This document shows positions 7,185 to 14,521 of a stretch of 27,868 bases of DNA, in pieces (within the stretch, counting starts at the first letter, position 1; every line of letters begins with the position of its first letter). The notes beneath the pieces are model-generated. The model did no database searches and was not told where the DNA came from. It worked only from the letters and a program-made list of their open reading frames with translations. Source of the stretch: Bacteroidota bacterium (GTDB taxonomy: Bacteria; Bacteroidota; Bacteroidia; Chitinophagales; Chitinophagaceae); NCBI GenBank assembly GCA_023433345.1, contig JAEZDA010000109.1, forward strand, positions 1 to 27,868, written 5' to 3'. The translations under genes were made by a program, and so were the position numbers.

Positions 7185-7697
7185 ATGGAAGCACGCGATA
7201 TCAGAAATTCATTTGGCTTTACCCAAAAAGATTTTTCAAAAATGGCTGGAATGTCCAGAAGTGCATTAGCCATGTGGGAAAGTGGAGCCCGTAATCTTCC
7301 GGAAGACGCTGCCTTCCGTCTTGAAGTTCTGGTAGATTTAATAAAAAAACACGGAGATGATATAGGAAAATCCGGCGATTCAATTAGTGCAGCACTTAGG
7401 AGAAAGCTCGCAAAAAGGGCAGTCGCTAATCGTGTAAGGGCCGGAGTTTTGCAAGCCAGGTTGGACCGAATGGTGTTATTGCATGCCAATCTCTTGAAAC
7501 TAGGCCCGGTTTTGTTGCAACTTTTGAAGAAAAAGCGTCAGGATAAAAGCGTGCATTCATGGGCTGCACGACAGCAGCGGGCTCTACCGGGTAGAATTAA
7601 ACGTTACAATGCAGATGCGCGTATGATAATTCGGTTGCATATTGCAAATTTGCTCTCTCAAGCCTCAGCGATTGAGAATATGTTGAAAGAGTCATAA
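7185..7697 (+). CDS. XRE-family HTH regulator, paralogue of the 2067 gene
   Basis: 170 residues from ATG 7185; an earlier in-frame ATG at 7146 would add 13 residues with no counterpart in the other copy, so the later start is preferred. Residues ~4-40 are an XRE helix-turn-helix (FGFTQKDFSKMAGMSRSALA, then MWESGARNLPED). The rest is basic and helical (SAALRRKLAKRAVANRVRAG, and IANLLSQASAIENML). The layout matches the 172-residue regulator at 2067: HTH, linker, long helical tail, similar closing segment. Together they bracket the restriction enzyme. It lacks the GTGTCGG operator array, so the two probably bind different sites. Confidence 0.75.
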   Translation: MEARDIRNSFGFTQKDFSKMAGMSRSALAMWESGARNLPEDAAFRLEVLVDLIKKHGDDIGKSGDSISAALRRKLAKRAVANRVRAGVLQARLDRMVLLHANLLKLGPVLLQLLKKKRQDKSVHSWAARQQRALPGRIKRYNADARMIIRLHIANLLSQASAIENMLKES

Positions 7698-7737
7698 ATC
7701 ACGACTTCTCGCCTTCTTTCAAATTCCTCAGCGTTGT

Positions 7738-8125
7738 ATGGTATCCGCGCACATCAGCGGGAGAGAATCGGATCACTAAAAGAAAAAGCAGACTTCCTTC
7801 AGATCGCGCAGATATTTTTCCCGCAGATGTCCGCAAATTTCTTCGCAGATGGTCGCCGATTTCCTTACTCGATCAGTGGTAATCAGCGGTGTATTTGATC
7901 CGCGCTCATCAGCGGTGTATTTTTATCAGCGGAGATCAGCGGGAAAATTTCGGATCACCATAAGAAAACGCAAATTTGTTTGCAGATCGCGCTGAAATTT
8001 TTCCCGCAGATTTCCGCAAATTTTTTCGCAGATGGACGCTGATTTCTTTACTCGATCAGCGATCATCAGCGATGTATTTTAATCTGCGAAGATCAGCGGG
8101 AAAATTTCGGATCACCATCAGAATA
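7738..8125. repeat. Dispersed CGCAGAT / ATCAGCGGGAAA repeat block 2, internally duplicated
   Basis: Same words as block 1. CGGATCAC(T/C)A recurs at 7769, 7951 and 8108, so units of about 182 and 157 bases are tandemly arranged. Each unit carries TTTTTCCCGCAGAT, CCGCAAATTT, TTCGCAGATGG, TACTCGATCAG and a closing ATCAGCGG. Non-coding. Confidence 0.8.
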
Positions 8126-8155
8126 TGCAAATGTTTTCGGTGATACCCGCATCTC

Positions 8156-8833
8156 TCAATTGTGATTTGCCAATCGTTTGGCGTTTCTCGCATTGTATAC
8201 TGCCACTCCATAGGTTACCAGTAAAGGTATTATCAATAATGCGGAGATAGTGGTGAGGGCCACGAGCACTAAGTATGCGCCATCATGCGGAGTTGAGTTT
8301 CGTCGGCCACCCATTACATCAAAAACAACCCGGTGTAAATTTAAAATAGTCAGCGTAGTGATGATCAGGCAAATCGGCATCAATGTGACTGTAATTATAT
8401 TCAACAAATTTAACCTTGTAAATACCTTCAAAAATTGAAAAAGCAGGCCCAGCCGCCAGGTGGCAACAATTGCAAGAAACCAAACGTTTATTGAGTTCGC
8501 TGTTTCCATGGAGTAAAACTTTTCCACGGGAATGGCGTAAAAGATCGCCGGAAATGAGGTAAGACTGATAAATGTTACTACTGTGAAGTAACTCCATTGA
8601 TCTATCAGGAAAGGTTTTATTATCAACCAGATAAAAAGCGCAAGAAGGAAAATATAAATAACAGAGCCCAGGCCCAGGTGTTGCAACAAAGATGCCCCTT
8701 CATCATCCCAATAGCGGCCGATGCCAACTACCCAGGTTCCAATCAAACCGGCAATGAAGTGTTTCCGGTTAAATTGAAGCATTTCTTCCCGCGAAATTCT
8801 AAATGTGAGTAATCTCCAAATGGTTCTAAGCAT
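8156..8833 (-). CDS. Polytopic membrane protein paired with a radical SAM enzyme
   Basis: 225 residues with about five hydrophobic segments (e.g. GSVIYIFLLALFIWLIIKPF, LNIITVTLMPICLIITTLTI, ISALLIIPLLVTYGVAV). Conserved-looking polar motifs between helices are GIGRYWDDEGASLLQHLGLG near the N-terminus, and SFPAIFYAIPVEKF. No named family assigned. Its start overlaps the radical SAM stop by 8 bases (8826-8833), indicating translational coupling and a shared task, perhaps at the inner membrane. Confidence 0.75.
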   Translation of the reverse strand: MLRTIWRLLTFRISREEMLQFNRKHFIAGLIGTWVVGIGRYWDDEGASLLQHLGLGSVIYIFLLALFIWLIIKPFLIDQWSYFTVVTFISLTSFPAIFYAIPVEKFYSMETANSINVWFLAIVATWRLGLLFQFLKVFTRLNLLNIITVTLMPICLIITTLTILNLHRVVFDVMGGRRNSTPHDGAYLVLVALTTISALLIIPLLVTYGVAVYNARNAKRLANHN

Positions 8834-10175
8834 TGGCTGATGTTAATTTGCTCTTTAGGGTTTTTTTAAAATTCGATTTGCGTTGCTTTACATTATTATC
8901 CGCATAAACGTTCATCATCAAATTCTGAAATGAATTTTCAAGTTCGACAACTGTAAAATTTTTCGGTGTGTAGGTTACGTCGAAAAGGGTGCATTTGTTC
9001 CAGAATTTTTCCTCTAAAAGCCTGTGCTCCGCCTTTAGCTGCCGGTACAGATCTGTTCCAGGGAAAGGTGTTAGCAAGGTTATCTGCACCTCCGATAGGT
9101 TACTGTCTTTGATGAACTGCTCGGTATGTATAAAAGTTTCCTTTGTGTCAGAATCAAAACCAAGAATAAAGCATCCGTTTACAGAGATGCCATAGGATTG
9201 AATCTTTTCGATTGCTTTCAAGTAGCCGTCGAATTGATTGAATTTCCAATTGTTCCTGTCAATTCCTTTCAAAGTTGAAGCCCTGGAGGTTTCGAGGCCA
9301 ATCAAAACCTGAGCGCAGTTTGAATTGGCAAGCAGTTCTAACAGTTCATCGTCCTCCGATATAGATATATCTGTTTCCGTAAACCACTTCAATTTATACT
9401 TTGAAAACAAGTTTAATAATTGCTTCGACCATCGTTTGTCGACAAAAGTGTTGTCATCCGCTAATTCAATAAATGGGCGTTGCCACACTTCAAAAATTTT
9501 GTTTAGTTCTCTTTCAACCTGCTCAATGGGCTTCTTTTTATAACTACTGATCATTCTGGATGCTGCGCAAAAAATGCAGTGTAATGGGCAACCTCGTGTA
9601 GTTTGCAAGGTGAGCCTGTTGTATTTGTTTATATCCAGCAGGTCATACCTTGGTATTTTATCGGAATTGAAATGGTATGAATATTTTTTAGCAGTCAGTG
9701 AGCTGTAGAAGGGTTTAAGACTGCCGTTTTCAAAATCTCTTAATAAGTCGCTCCAAATAATTTCTCCCTCACCCTGGATAATGCAGTCTGCATGCGCCAT
9801 CGCTTCTTGCGGTAAAACGGAAACGTGAAGTCCGCCAATAGCCACGGCAATGTTTTCCTTTTTGAACCTGTCGGCCAGGGAATAGGTTTCGTCGATCCTT
9901 GCTGTTAGAGATGAAAAGGCGATCAGGTCAGGTTTTTCATTCAGAATTTCGGAAAATGAAGTTTCTAAAACGTCGTCTATTTCTTTATAGACGATTTCCC
10001 AATTCTCCGGCGAATGTGCGGCAATGGTGAGCAGGCCTAAACTTGGGAGACTCCCTATTACTTTGCTTCGATCAACAAAACCGGGGAGAGTCAGGCCAAG
10101 CTGCATGAGTTTTTGATTGTAAACTCTAACGCCGCTCATAGCAACAAGTACCGCTTTACACAATGGGTTTGTCAT
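8826..10175 (-). CDS. B12-binding-domain radical SAM protein
   Basis: 449 residues. N-terminal ~1-160 resembles the cobalamin-binding Rossmann part (SSLTARIDETYSLADRFK, AIGGLHVSVLPQEAMAHADC, IIQGEGE). The radical SAM core follows with the CxxxCxxC cluster motif in TRGCPLHCIFC: Cys196, Cys200, Cys203. Later core elements are VLIGLETSRASTLKGIDR and NGCFILGFDSDT. Such proteins (BchE/MiaB-like layout) perform SAM-dependent methylations, cyclisations or rearrangements; the substrate here is unknown. It is the first gene of a two-gene operon with the membrane protein, which suggests lipid or envelope-linked chemistry, but that is inference only. Confidence 0.88.
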   Translation of the reverse strand: MTNPLCKAVLVAMSGVRVYNQKLMQLGLTLPGFVDRSKVIGSLPSLGLLTIAAHSPENWEIVYKEIDDVLETSFSEILNEKPDLIAFSSLTARIDETYSLADRFKKENIAVAIGGLHVSVLPQEAMAHADCIIQGEGEIIWSDLLRDFENGSLKPFYSSLTAKKYSYHFNSDKIPRYDLLDINKYNRLTLQTTRGCPLHCIFCAASRMISSYKKKPIEQVERELNKIFEVWQRPFIELADDNTFVDKRWSKQLLNLFSKYKLKWFTETDISISEDDELLELLANSNCAQVLIGLETSRASTLKGIDRNNWKFNQFDGYLKAIEKIQSYGISVNGCFILGFDSDTKETFIHTEQFIKDSNLSEVQITLLTPFPGTDLYRQLKAEHRLLEEKFWNKCTLFDVTYTPKNFTVVELENSFQNLMMNVYADNNVKQRKSNFKKTLKSKLTSANA

Positions 10176-10185
10176 GTTTTATGAT

Positions 10186-10193
10186 CAAAGTTG
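10186..10193 (-). promoter_or_regulatory. Probable -7 box CAACTTTG for the radical SAM operon
   Basis: Minus-strand CAACTTTG, one mismatch from TAnnTTTG, ten bases before the ATG at 10175. Confidence 0.35.
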
Positions 10194-10302
10194 CGTTTCG
10201 CATGCGAGGGCTATGGGGATGTCTGCCGGCGCAGGTGCAACAGATCTTATTTGTTTGATCCAATATACAACTGTTCAATAAGAATACAAAAGTCGACTCA
10301 TC

Positions 10303-10580
10303 AGAGGGCGCTGATATTTCCCGCAGATGCTCGCAGATTGTTTCGCAGATGCTCGCAGATTTTTTACAGGATCCGCGGTAATCAGCGGTGTATTTTGATC
10401 TGCGAAGATCAGCGGGAAATGTATTTGATGTTCCCGCTGATTCGGCCGATTGTTTCGCAGATGATCGCAGAATATTTTCCCGCAGATTTTCGGGGATTGA
10501 TTCGCTGATTCCCGCTGATTAGTTACAGGATCCGCGTAAATCAGCGGTGCATTTCAATCTGCGTTCATCAGCGGGAAACT
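10303..10580. repeat. Dispersed CGCAGAT / ATCAGCGGGAAA repeat block 3
   Basis: Two tandem copies of a ~159-base unit: TTACAGGATCCGCG begins at 10364 and 10523, each followed by TAATCAGCGG or TAAATCAGCGG and ending in ATCAGCGGGAAA. The words match blocks 1 and 2. With the flanking bases it fills most of the 10176-10680 gap. Non-coding. Confidence 0.8.
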
Positions 10581-10684
10581 TTCGAATCTTATTAAATAAC
10601 GTATAGCTAATTCCACTCTTCCCAGCTTCCACCGTATTCCATAAGCATAATCGTCCGCTCATGTATTTAAACAATGTGCGTCTA

Positions 10685-10733
10685 CACTAACCGTTAGTGG
10701 AACGATATGATAAAGTTTCGTTAATGAACGAAA
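10685..10733. promoter_or_regulatory. Two palindromes upstream of the coiled-coil gene
   Basis: CACTAAC-C-GTTAGTG at 10685-10699 and TTTCGTT-AATG-AACGAAA at 10716-10733, both perfect with 7-base arms. The second overlaps the first half of the bipartite element. They look like protein binding sites; no regulator is identified. Confidence 0.45.
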
Positions 10734-10750
10734 ACACATTAAACCTTTTT
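10712..10750 (+). promoter_or_regulatory. Bipartite promoter-like element (copy 2)
   Basis: AAAGTTTCGTTAA (10712-10724), 13 bases, ATTAAACCTTTTT (10738-10750); 11 bases on comes ATCATATA. All 26 fixed positions and the spacing equal copy 1 at 2715-2753. It probably drives the coiled-coil gene. Confidence 0.65.
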
Positions 10751-10810
10751 CTCTTTTTTCCATCATATAGGCGAACAATATTGTTCAAGTAAAAATTAAA
10801 ATTTGAAAAC

Positions 10811-10864
10811 ATGACAAATTTTACACGACTCACTTCACGTGAGGAATGTTAATCCCTGATTGAC
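10811..10864 (+). other. Interrupted N-terminal extension / short upstream ORF
   Basis: ATG at 10811 starts a 13-codon frame (MTNFTRLTSREEC) that stops at TAA 10850-10852 and continues in the same frame through SLID into the Met at 10865. The peptide matches the amphipathic, charged style of the downstream protein, so this is most likely its original N-terminus broken by a nonsense change (for example CAA to TAA). It could alternatively act as a leader peptide that couples re-initiation. Confidence 0.55.
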
Positions 10865-11224
10865 ATGATTCTAGCAGAGAAAGAAGACCTGGCATTCAAG
10901 AAAACATCTCTTGAACGCAGGATCAGGGTAACGGCAGAGAACTCCATTGAAATTGATGTGGAGTATCAAAGGCTCACCGTTGAATTAAGTAGCTGGACTA
11001 CCATCGTGAACAATCTTCCTGATGGTCCGGCGAAAGAAGCAGCGATCTCCAAACAAAGAAAGGCCGAATACCAGTTGTTCGTTCTTGAAGACCGCCGCGA
11101 CAACTATGGTGCATTAGCCCAGTATGAAAAAGAATTCGACATTGGCTGCATCGACGCGCAGCTTGCACAGGTCGAACTCTTTATCACCGCTGTACGCCAG
11201 CACCAGGATACTTTGCCTGCGTAG
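10865..11224 (+). CDS. Coiled-coil protein of unknown function
   Basis: 119 residues from ATG 10865, almost all helix-forming: EDLAFKKTSLERRIRVTAEN, then a break at NLPDGPAKEA, then KQRKAEYQLFVLEDRRDNYG and AQLAQVELFITAVRQHQ. The form is an antiparallel helical hairpin. No enzymatic motif, signal peptide or membrane segment. The start is uncertain: the natural start may be 10811, with an in-frame TAA at codon 14. It sits alone between a bipartite promoter element and a strong terminator. No family was recognised. Confidence 0.6.
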   Translation: MILAEKEDLAFKKTSLERRIRVTAENSIEIDVEYQRLTVELSSWTTIVNNLPDGPAKEAAISKQRKAEYQLFVLEDRRDNYGALAQYEKEFDIGCIDAQLAQVELFITAVRQHQDTLPA

Positions 11225-11246
11225 CGGTATGAGGCATCGTAGCGAC

Positions 11247-11262
11247 GCACGAAGCATCGTGC
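11247..11262. other. Perfect 6-bp hairpin in the 3' untranslated region
   Basis: GCACGA-AGCA-TCGTGC, 23 bases after the coiled-coil stop codon and 14 before the terminator stem. Embedded in a repeat-like run (GAGGCATCGTAGCGACGCAC). Confidence 0.4.
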
Positions 11263-11275
11263 CTTTACAACACAA

Positions 11276-11306
11276 AAGCCGTCTCCTTAGGGAGGCGGCT
11301 TCTTTA
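11276..11306 (+). terminator. Rho-independent terminator of the coiled-coil gene
   Basis: Stem AAGCCGTCTCC / GGAGGCGGCTT (11 pairs, one G-U), loop TTAG, then CTTTAT. Sequence closely resembles the terminator at 2844-2872. Confidence 0.75.
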
Positions 11307-11373
11307 TGATAGATTCAAGGCGGTGTGCCTGTACTATAGACCAGCAAAAAGAACAGGAAGAGTTTGAACTATA

Positions 11374-11757
11374 CTATAGCGCTTTCACAGGAGTTAGGTG
11401 CGTCAACACACAAAGCCACCCGTTATTTTCCTTTATATAAACATCGGTGACCCATTCATCCGCCTGCATGGGTTGTCCCTGCCATACACCCGTATTTTGT
11501 CCACGACCCGTAACAAGCGCCACTTCACCGTAAATTTTTACTCTTAAAACCTGCTTAGTCATCGTTTGGTGGGAGAGTAGTCCTTGTTCAAGCACATCAA
11601 AAAATCTCTCCTGCGGAATTATGCCGCCCATGCCGTCCACTAACACCCAGTCGCGGGTGACGCACTTCTTTATTTGCTCTACCTTGTTTGAGATAACAGC
11701 CTCGTTAAATTCGTCATCAATTTTTTGGAACTGTGCGATCAGGAGTTCTTCTGTCAT
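11374..11757 (-). CDS. SnoaL/DUF4440-like (NTF2-fold) protein
   Basis: 127 residues. One NTF2-like cone fold: N-terminal helices (FQKIDDEFNEAVISNKVEQI), the pocket start RDWVLVDGMGGIIPQERF, then beta strands VLRVKIYGEVALVTGRGQNT and DEWVTDVYIKENNGWLCVLT, ending in HLTPV. This matches the DUF4440 pattern of small proteins that bind a ligand or act as isomerase-like enzymes. Cytosolic, no signal peptide. Separated from arr by 132 bases, same strand, possibly cotranscribed with it. Substrate unknown. Confidence 0.75.
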   Translation of the reverse strand: MTEELLIAQFQKIDDEFNEAVISNKVEQIKKCVTRDWVLVDGMGGIIPQERFFDVLEQGLLSHQTMTKQVLRVKIYGEVALVTGRGQNTGVWQGQPMQADEWVTDVYIKENNGWLCVLTHLTPVKAL

Positions 11758-11889
11758 GATTTTTTTATTGTTATCTGTTAGAGATCAATGTTGTCCTGGA
11801 AACAGTGCTGCTGTCTTTCCAAAGAAATAACAGCCCTGATCTTTCCGGATTCACTTTTCTGGTGTTTCCCACTTAAGAAAGAGTACTTA

Positions 11890-12333
11890 TCAATCCAAAA
11901 TAATATTCACGCCTTGCTCGGTGAGCTTTTTCAAACCGTCTTTAATTGAGTTAATTTCTTCCTTGGTCCTTCCTATCCAAGACTTTAATTCGCCTACCAC
12001 TTTAAATGGATTAATGGAACGAAAGGACATGGTTGGATTACCGGGAAACTTCTTATCTGTAACGTTCGGATCATCTTCTATTTCGCCTGTAGCTTCCACA
12101 AGATAGATCCTTTCGTGACCTTCGCCTTCTGCAAGTTCGGCACCTAACATGGCTGCATTCAATGTGGCCGCAACATATACGTGTTTCAATTTCCGGTTAT
12201 CGTAGTTGGATTTAAAGCCCACGCTGATGTGATCGCCGATCTTCAGGTCTGCCTTTGTACCATGAAAAAAGGTTTGAGCAAACGGAGCCGGCATGCCGGA
12301 TTCAATGGGACTTTTACTTTTTTTTGTTTCCAT
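11890..12333 (-). CDS. arr: Rifamycin ADP-ribosyltransferase Arr
   Basis: 147 residues, full length. FFHGTKADLKIGD (22-34), HVYVAATLNAAMLGAELAEG (51-70), RIYLVEATGEIEDDPNVTDK and KFPGNPTMSFRS are hallmarks of Arr. His24, Tyr53 and Asp88 align with His19, Tyr49 and Asp84, the catalytic residues known for the Mycobacterium enzyme. Arr transfers ADP-ribose from NAD+ to the ansa-chain hydroxyl of rifampicin, inactivating it. There is no integron cassette or insertion sequence beside it here, so this appears to be a chromosomal, intrinsic copy. Whether it confers resistance cannot be read from the sequence. Confidence 0.9.
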   Translation of the reverse strand: METKKSKSPIESGMPAPFAQTFFHGTKADLKIGDHISVGFKSNYDNRKLKHVYVAATLNAAMLGAELAEGEGHERIYLVEATGEIEDDPNVTDKKFPGNPTMSFRSINPFKVVGELKSWIGRTKEEINSIKDGLKKLTEQGVNIILD

Positions 12334-12552
12334 TGATTAATGATTTGGTTGATTTAGCGATCTCCGAATCCATCATTGCCAATGCTCTTTATTTCAGACT
12401 TGGCTGGTTTGTTACGAGCAGATCGGCAAGCCGGTTACCATTACAATCGAGTGTTTAAAGAGCAATGAGGGGAACGGCATCAAAATAGTTAACGAAATTT
12501 TGCCGAGATGCAAGGTATCTAAGGTTTGTAAATAATTCTATTCTATCAAGAG

Positions 12553-13266
12553 TCAGGTGTGCCCAAGCCGTGGATCGTCGTACAGATCATTTACCTGGGT
12601 GAGAATGTTTTTGGGAATATTTCCCAGGTCAACTCTTTCATACACTTTATTACCTGGCGTGTCTTCATTGTAGCTGTTGTACAAATTAATGTGGGTATCG
12701 GTTTCTTCCATTATGCTGGTTTCTCCATCTGCCTGTTGAGCATCGAGGCGGGTGGCAATCTCCATGTTATCCGCACCGTACTCCAGCCTATTGCAGTTTA
12801 CATTCACATGGAAGGCTTTTCCTTCATGATAAATGGAAAAAGCAGTTACCGGGGCGTCATCCCCTGCAGCTACAAGTGTGATCTTGACGCCATCGGGAGT
12901 GATGACGGTACGGTTATTTCCGATCCGGTCTTTCAAATGTTTGCCATTCAAATTTTCATGCAGGGCAGACCCCGGCGCATCAGGAAAATCGCCCCAGAGC
13001 TGGATAGTATACAAACCCTTGTAAGTGATGGTGAAGGTGCTGTTTCTCTGTCCACTCACTACTCTCGTGTCTATTTTGATAGATGTATTAGTGCCTGAAT
13101 TAAATTCATACAACCCTTCTTCAATAACCTGAAATCCTGATGATGGAGCTACTGAAGCGCAGGTGCCCAGTTCAGGTAAAGGTTCCTGTTCATTTTTATC
13201 CTTCTTGCAAGATGAAAAGAGGAAGACAATTAATAGAGAAAAAATGAACGGGTTTTTGAAGTGCAT
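12553..13266 (-). CDS. Putative lipoprotein of unknown function
   Basis: 237 residues from ATG 13266; an in-frame ATG at 13368 would put 34 extra residues before the signal and is rejected. N-terminus MHFKNPFIFSLLIVFLFSSC is a signal peptide with lipobox LFSSC, lipid-modified Cys20, followed by KKDKNEQE, a common Bacteroidota lipoprotein export-like acidic/lysine tail. The mature part is beta-rich (FTITYKGLYTIQLWGDFPDA, GVKITLVAAGDDAPVTAFSI). No domain recognised. Probably anchored in the outer membrane or facing the periplasm. Confidence 0.7.
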   Translation of the reverse strand: MHFKNPFIFSLLIVFLFSSCKKDKNEQEPLPELGTCASVAPSSGFQVIEEGLYEFNSGTNTSIKIDTRVVSGQRNSTFTITYKGLYTIQLWGDFPDAPGSALHENLNGKHLKDRIGNNRTVITPDGVKITLVAAGDDAPVTAFSIYHEGKAFHVNVNCNRLEYGADNMEIATRLDAQQADGETSIMEETDTHINLYNSYNEDTPGNKVYERVDLGNIPKNILTQVNDLYDDPRLGHT

Positions 13267-13388
13267 AACGTTTACGATTAGGTGAAGAAATCCGGCAGAC
13301 AGCTTAAAGCTAATGAGGAAAAAGTAGATATCAAAAGAAAAAGCGGCGAAATCAGCTATCAATTTCAACGTTCTCCTTCCAATTTAGG

Positions 13389-13607
13389 CTAAATGATCGT
13401 CCAACGGCCTGCATCATCCAGTGTATAATCCAACCCGTTGCTCATGGTGTACACCGTTTTGTTCGTTTTCTCATTAACAAACTGTTTTTGTTCATACACG
13501 CGGATACCGTTATTCTGGCGGGTGAGGTAATTGATGAGGGCCTGCATGGTAGGTTGTATGTCGTGCAGCCATTCTTCATCCTGTTCTTTTACAAATGCCT
13601 GGCTCAT
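13389..13607 (-). CDS. Small hypothetical protein (72 residues)
   Basis: Start chosen at ATG 13607 (MSQAFVKEQDEEWLHDIQPT); the longer upstream frame is repeat-derived. Compact alpha/beta protein ending in TVYTMSNGLDYTLDDAGRWT. No signal peptide or membrane segment. Not recognised. It lies 122 bases upstream of the lipoprotein gene on the same strand. Confidence 0.6.
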   Translation of the reverse strand: MSQAFVKEQDEEWLHDIQPTMQALINYLTRQNNGIRVYEQKQFVNEKTNKTVYTMSNGLDYTLDDAGRWTII

Positions 13608-13617
13608 GGAGGAGTGA

Positions 13618-14521
13618 GAGTAAAAATTGTGCCAAGGGGGTTCTGGGTTATGAGTTATGAGTTTTGAGTAAGGGGTTGTGGGTGAGGAGATGTGGGATAT
13701 CGGATATGGGATTTGGGATGTAAGCGCTGGATACAGATGCAGGGTGCAAGCTAGATTCAAAATTCAAAAATAAAAAGGCAAAATTCAAAAGCCTTGTACC
13801 ATGTAGCCTGTTCCTTAAGGCTTCGGCTTTTCGCACGAAGGCCACTAAGAATACATAAGGGCACGAAGAAGCATCAAGGAGCAAGGTGTAAGCCACAGGG
13901 GGAAAGTCAAAAGTCAAAATCAAAAATTCAAGAGGCCTTGTACCATGAAGCCACGACGTTTCCCGCAAAGGCGCAAAGAAATCATAAGGCGCAAAGGGAT
14001 TTACGATGTACGAATTACGATTTGAAAATTTGAAATCACTCTTTGCGATATTAAATTTTGATTCTTGATTTAGATGCTGTTCAAAAACGGATTCTCTTTA
14101 AACCATTTTACCGCTCACTTCGTGCCTTCGTGTGAAAAAGGCTTCCGGTTTCACGCAAAAACGCAAAGGAAGCAAAGAAGCAAAGAAGCCAGGCATTCAA
14201 GTAAAGAGTCATTTCGCAAAACCTTGCGCCCTGTACCTTGAACCCTGGAGCCTTCACATTTCACATGAAGCCCGCGAAGCATACATAAGGCCACGAAGAA
14301 GCATCAAGGAGCAAGGTGTAGGCCACAGGGGAAGAGAAAACGAAAAAGTAAAAAGGCCTGAATCATATAGCCTGGGCCCTGAAGCCTAAAGCTTGTACCA
14401 TGTTGCTTGTACCCTGGAGATTTGGCGTTTCATTCGAAGCCGCAAAGAAGACATACGGCTACGGAGTTTTACATCTCAAATCTCAAATCCCACAACCCAT
14501 AATCCACAACTCACAAACCAC
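13618..14521. repeat. Second dispersed repeat family, block A (~900 bases, non-coding)
   Basis: Patchwork of short motifs: CACGAAGAAGCATCAAGGAG then CAAGGTGTA(A/G)GCCACAGGGG at ~13862 and ~14296, CCTTGTACCATG(T/A)AG, TTTC(A/C)CGCAAAGGCGCAAAG, and runs like AACTCATAACCC. A 42-base stretch (14359-14400, TGAATCATATAGCC...TTGTACCA) is identical to 16767-16808. Reading frames across it are chance. Confidence 0.75.

Noticed and set aside
7013..7489. Minus-strand 158-residue frame
   Set aside because: It is antisense to the XRE gene at 7185 and contains the small-RNA terminator.
10191..10508. A 105-residue plus-strand frame
   Set aside because: It reads through the dispersed repeat block and its peptide is repeat-derived.
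12383..12464. Inverted repeat TGCTCTTTA / TAAAGAGCA upstream of arr
   Set aside because: Arms are 9 bases, 64 bases apart, with no promoter context; could be chance.
12559..13098. Plus-strand 179-residue frame
   Set aside because: It is antisense to the lipoprotein gene, which has a clear signal peptide and lipobox.
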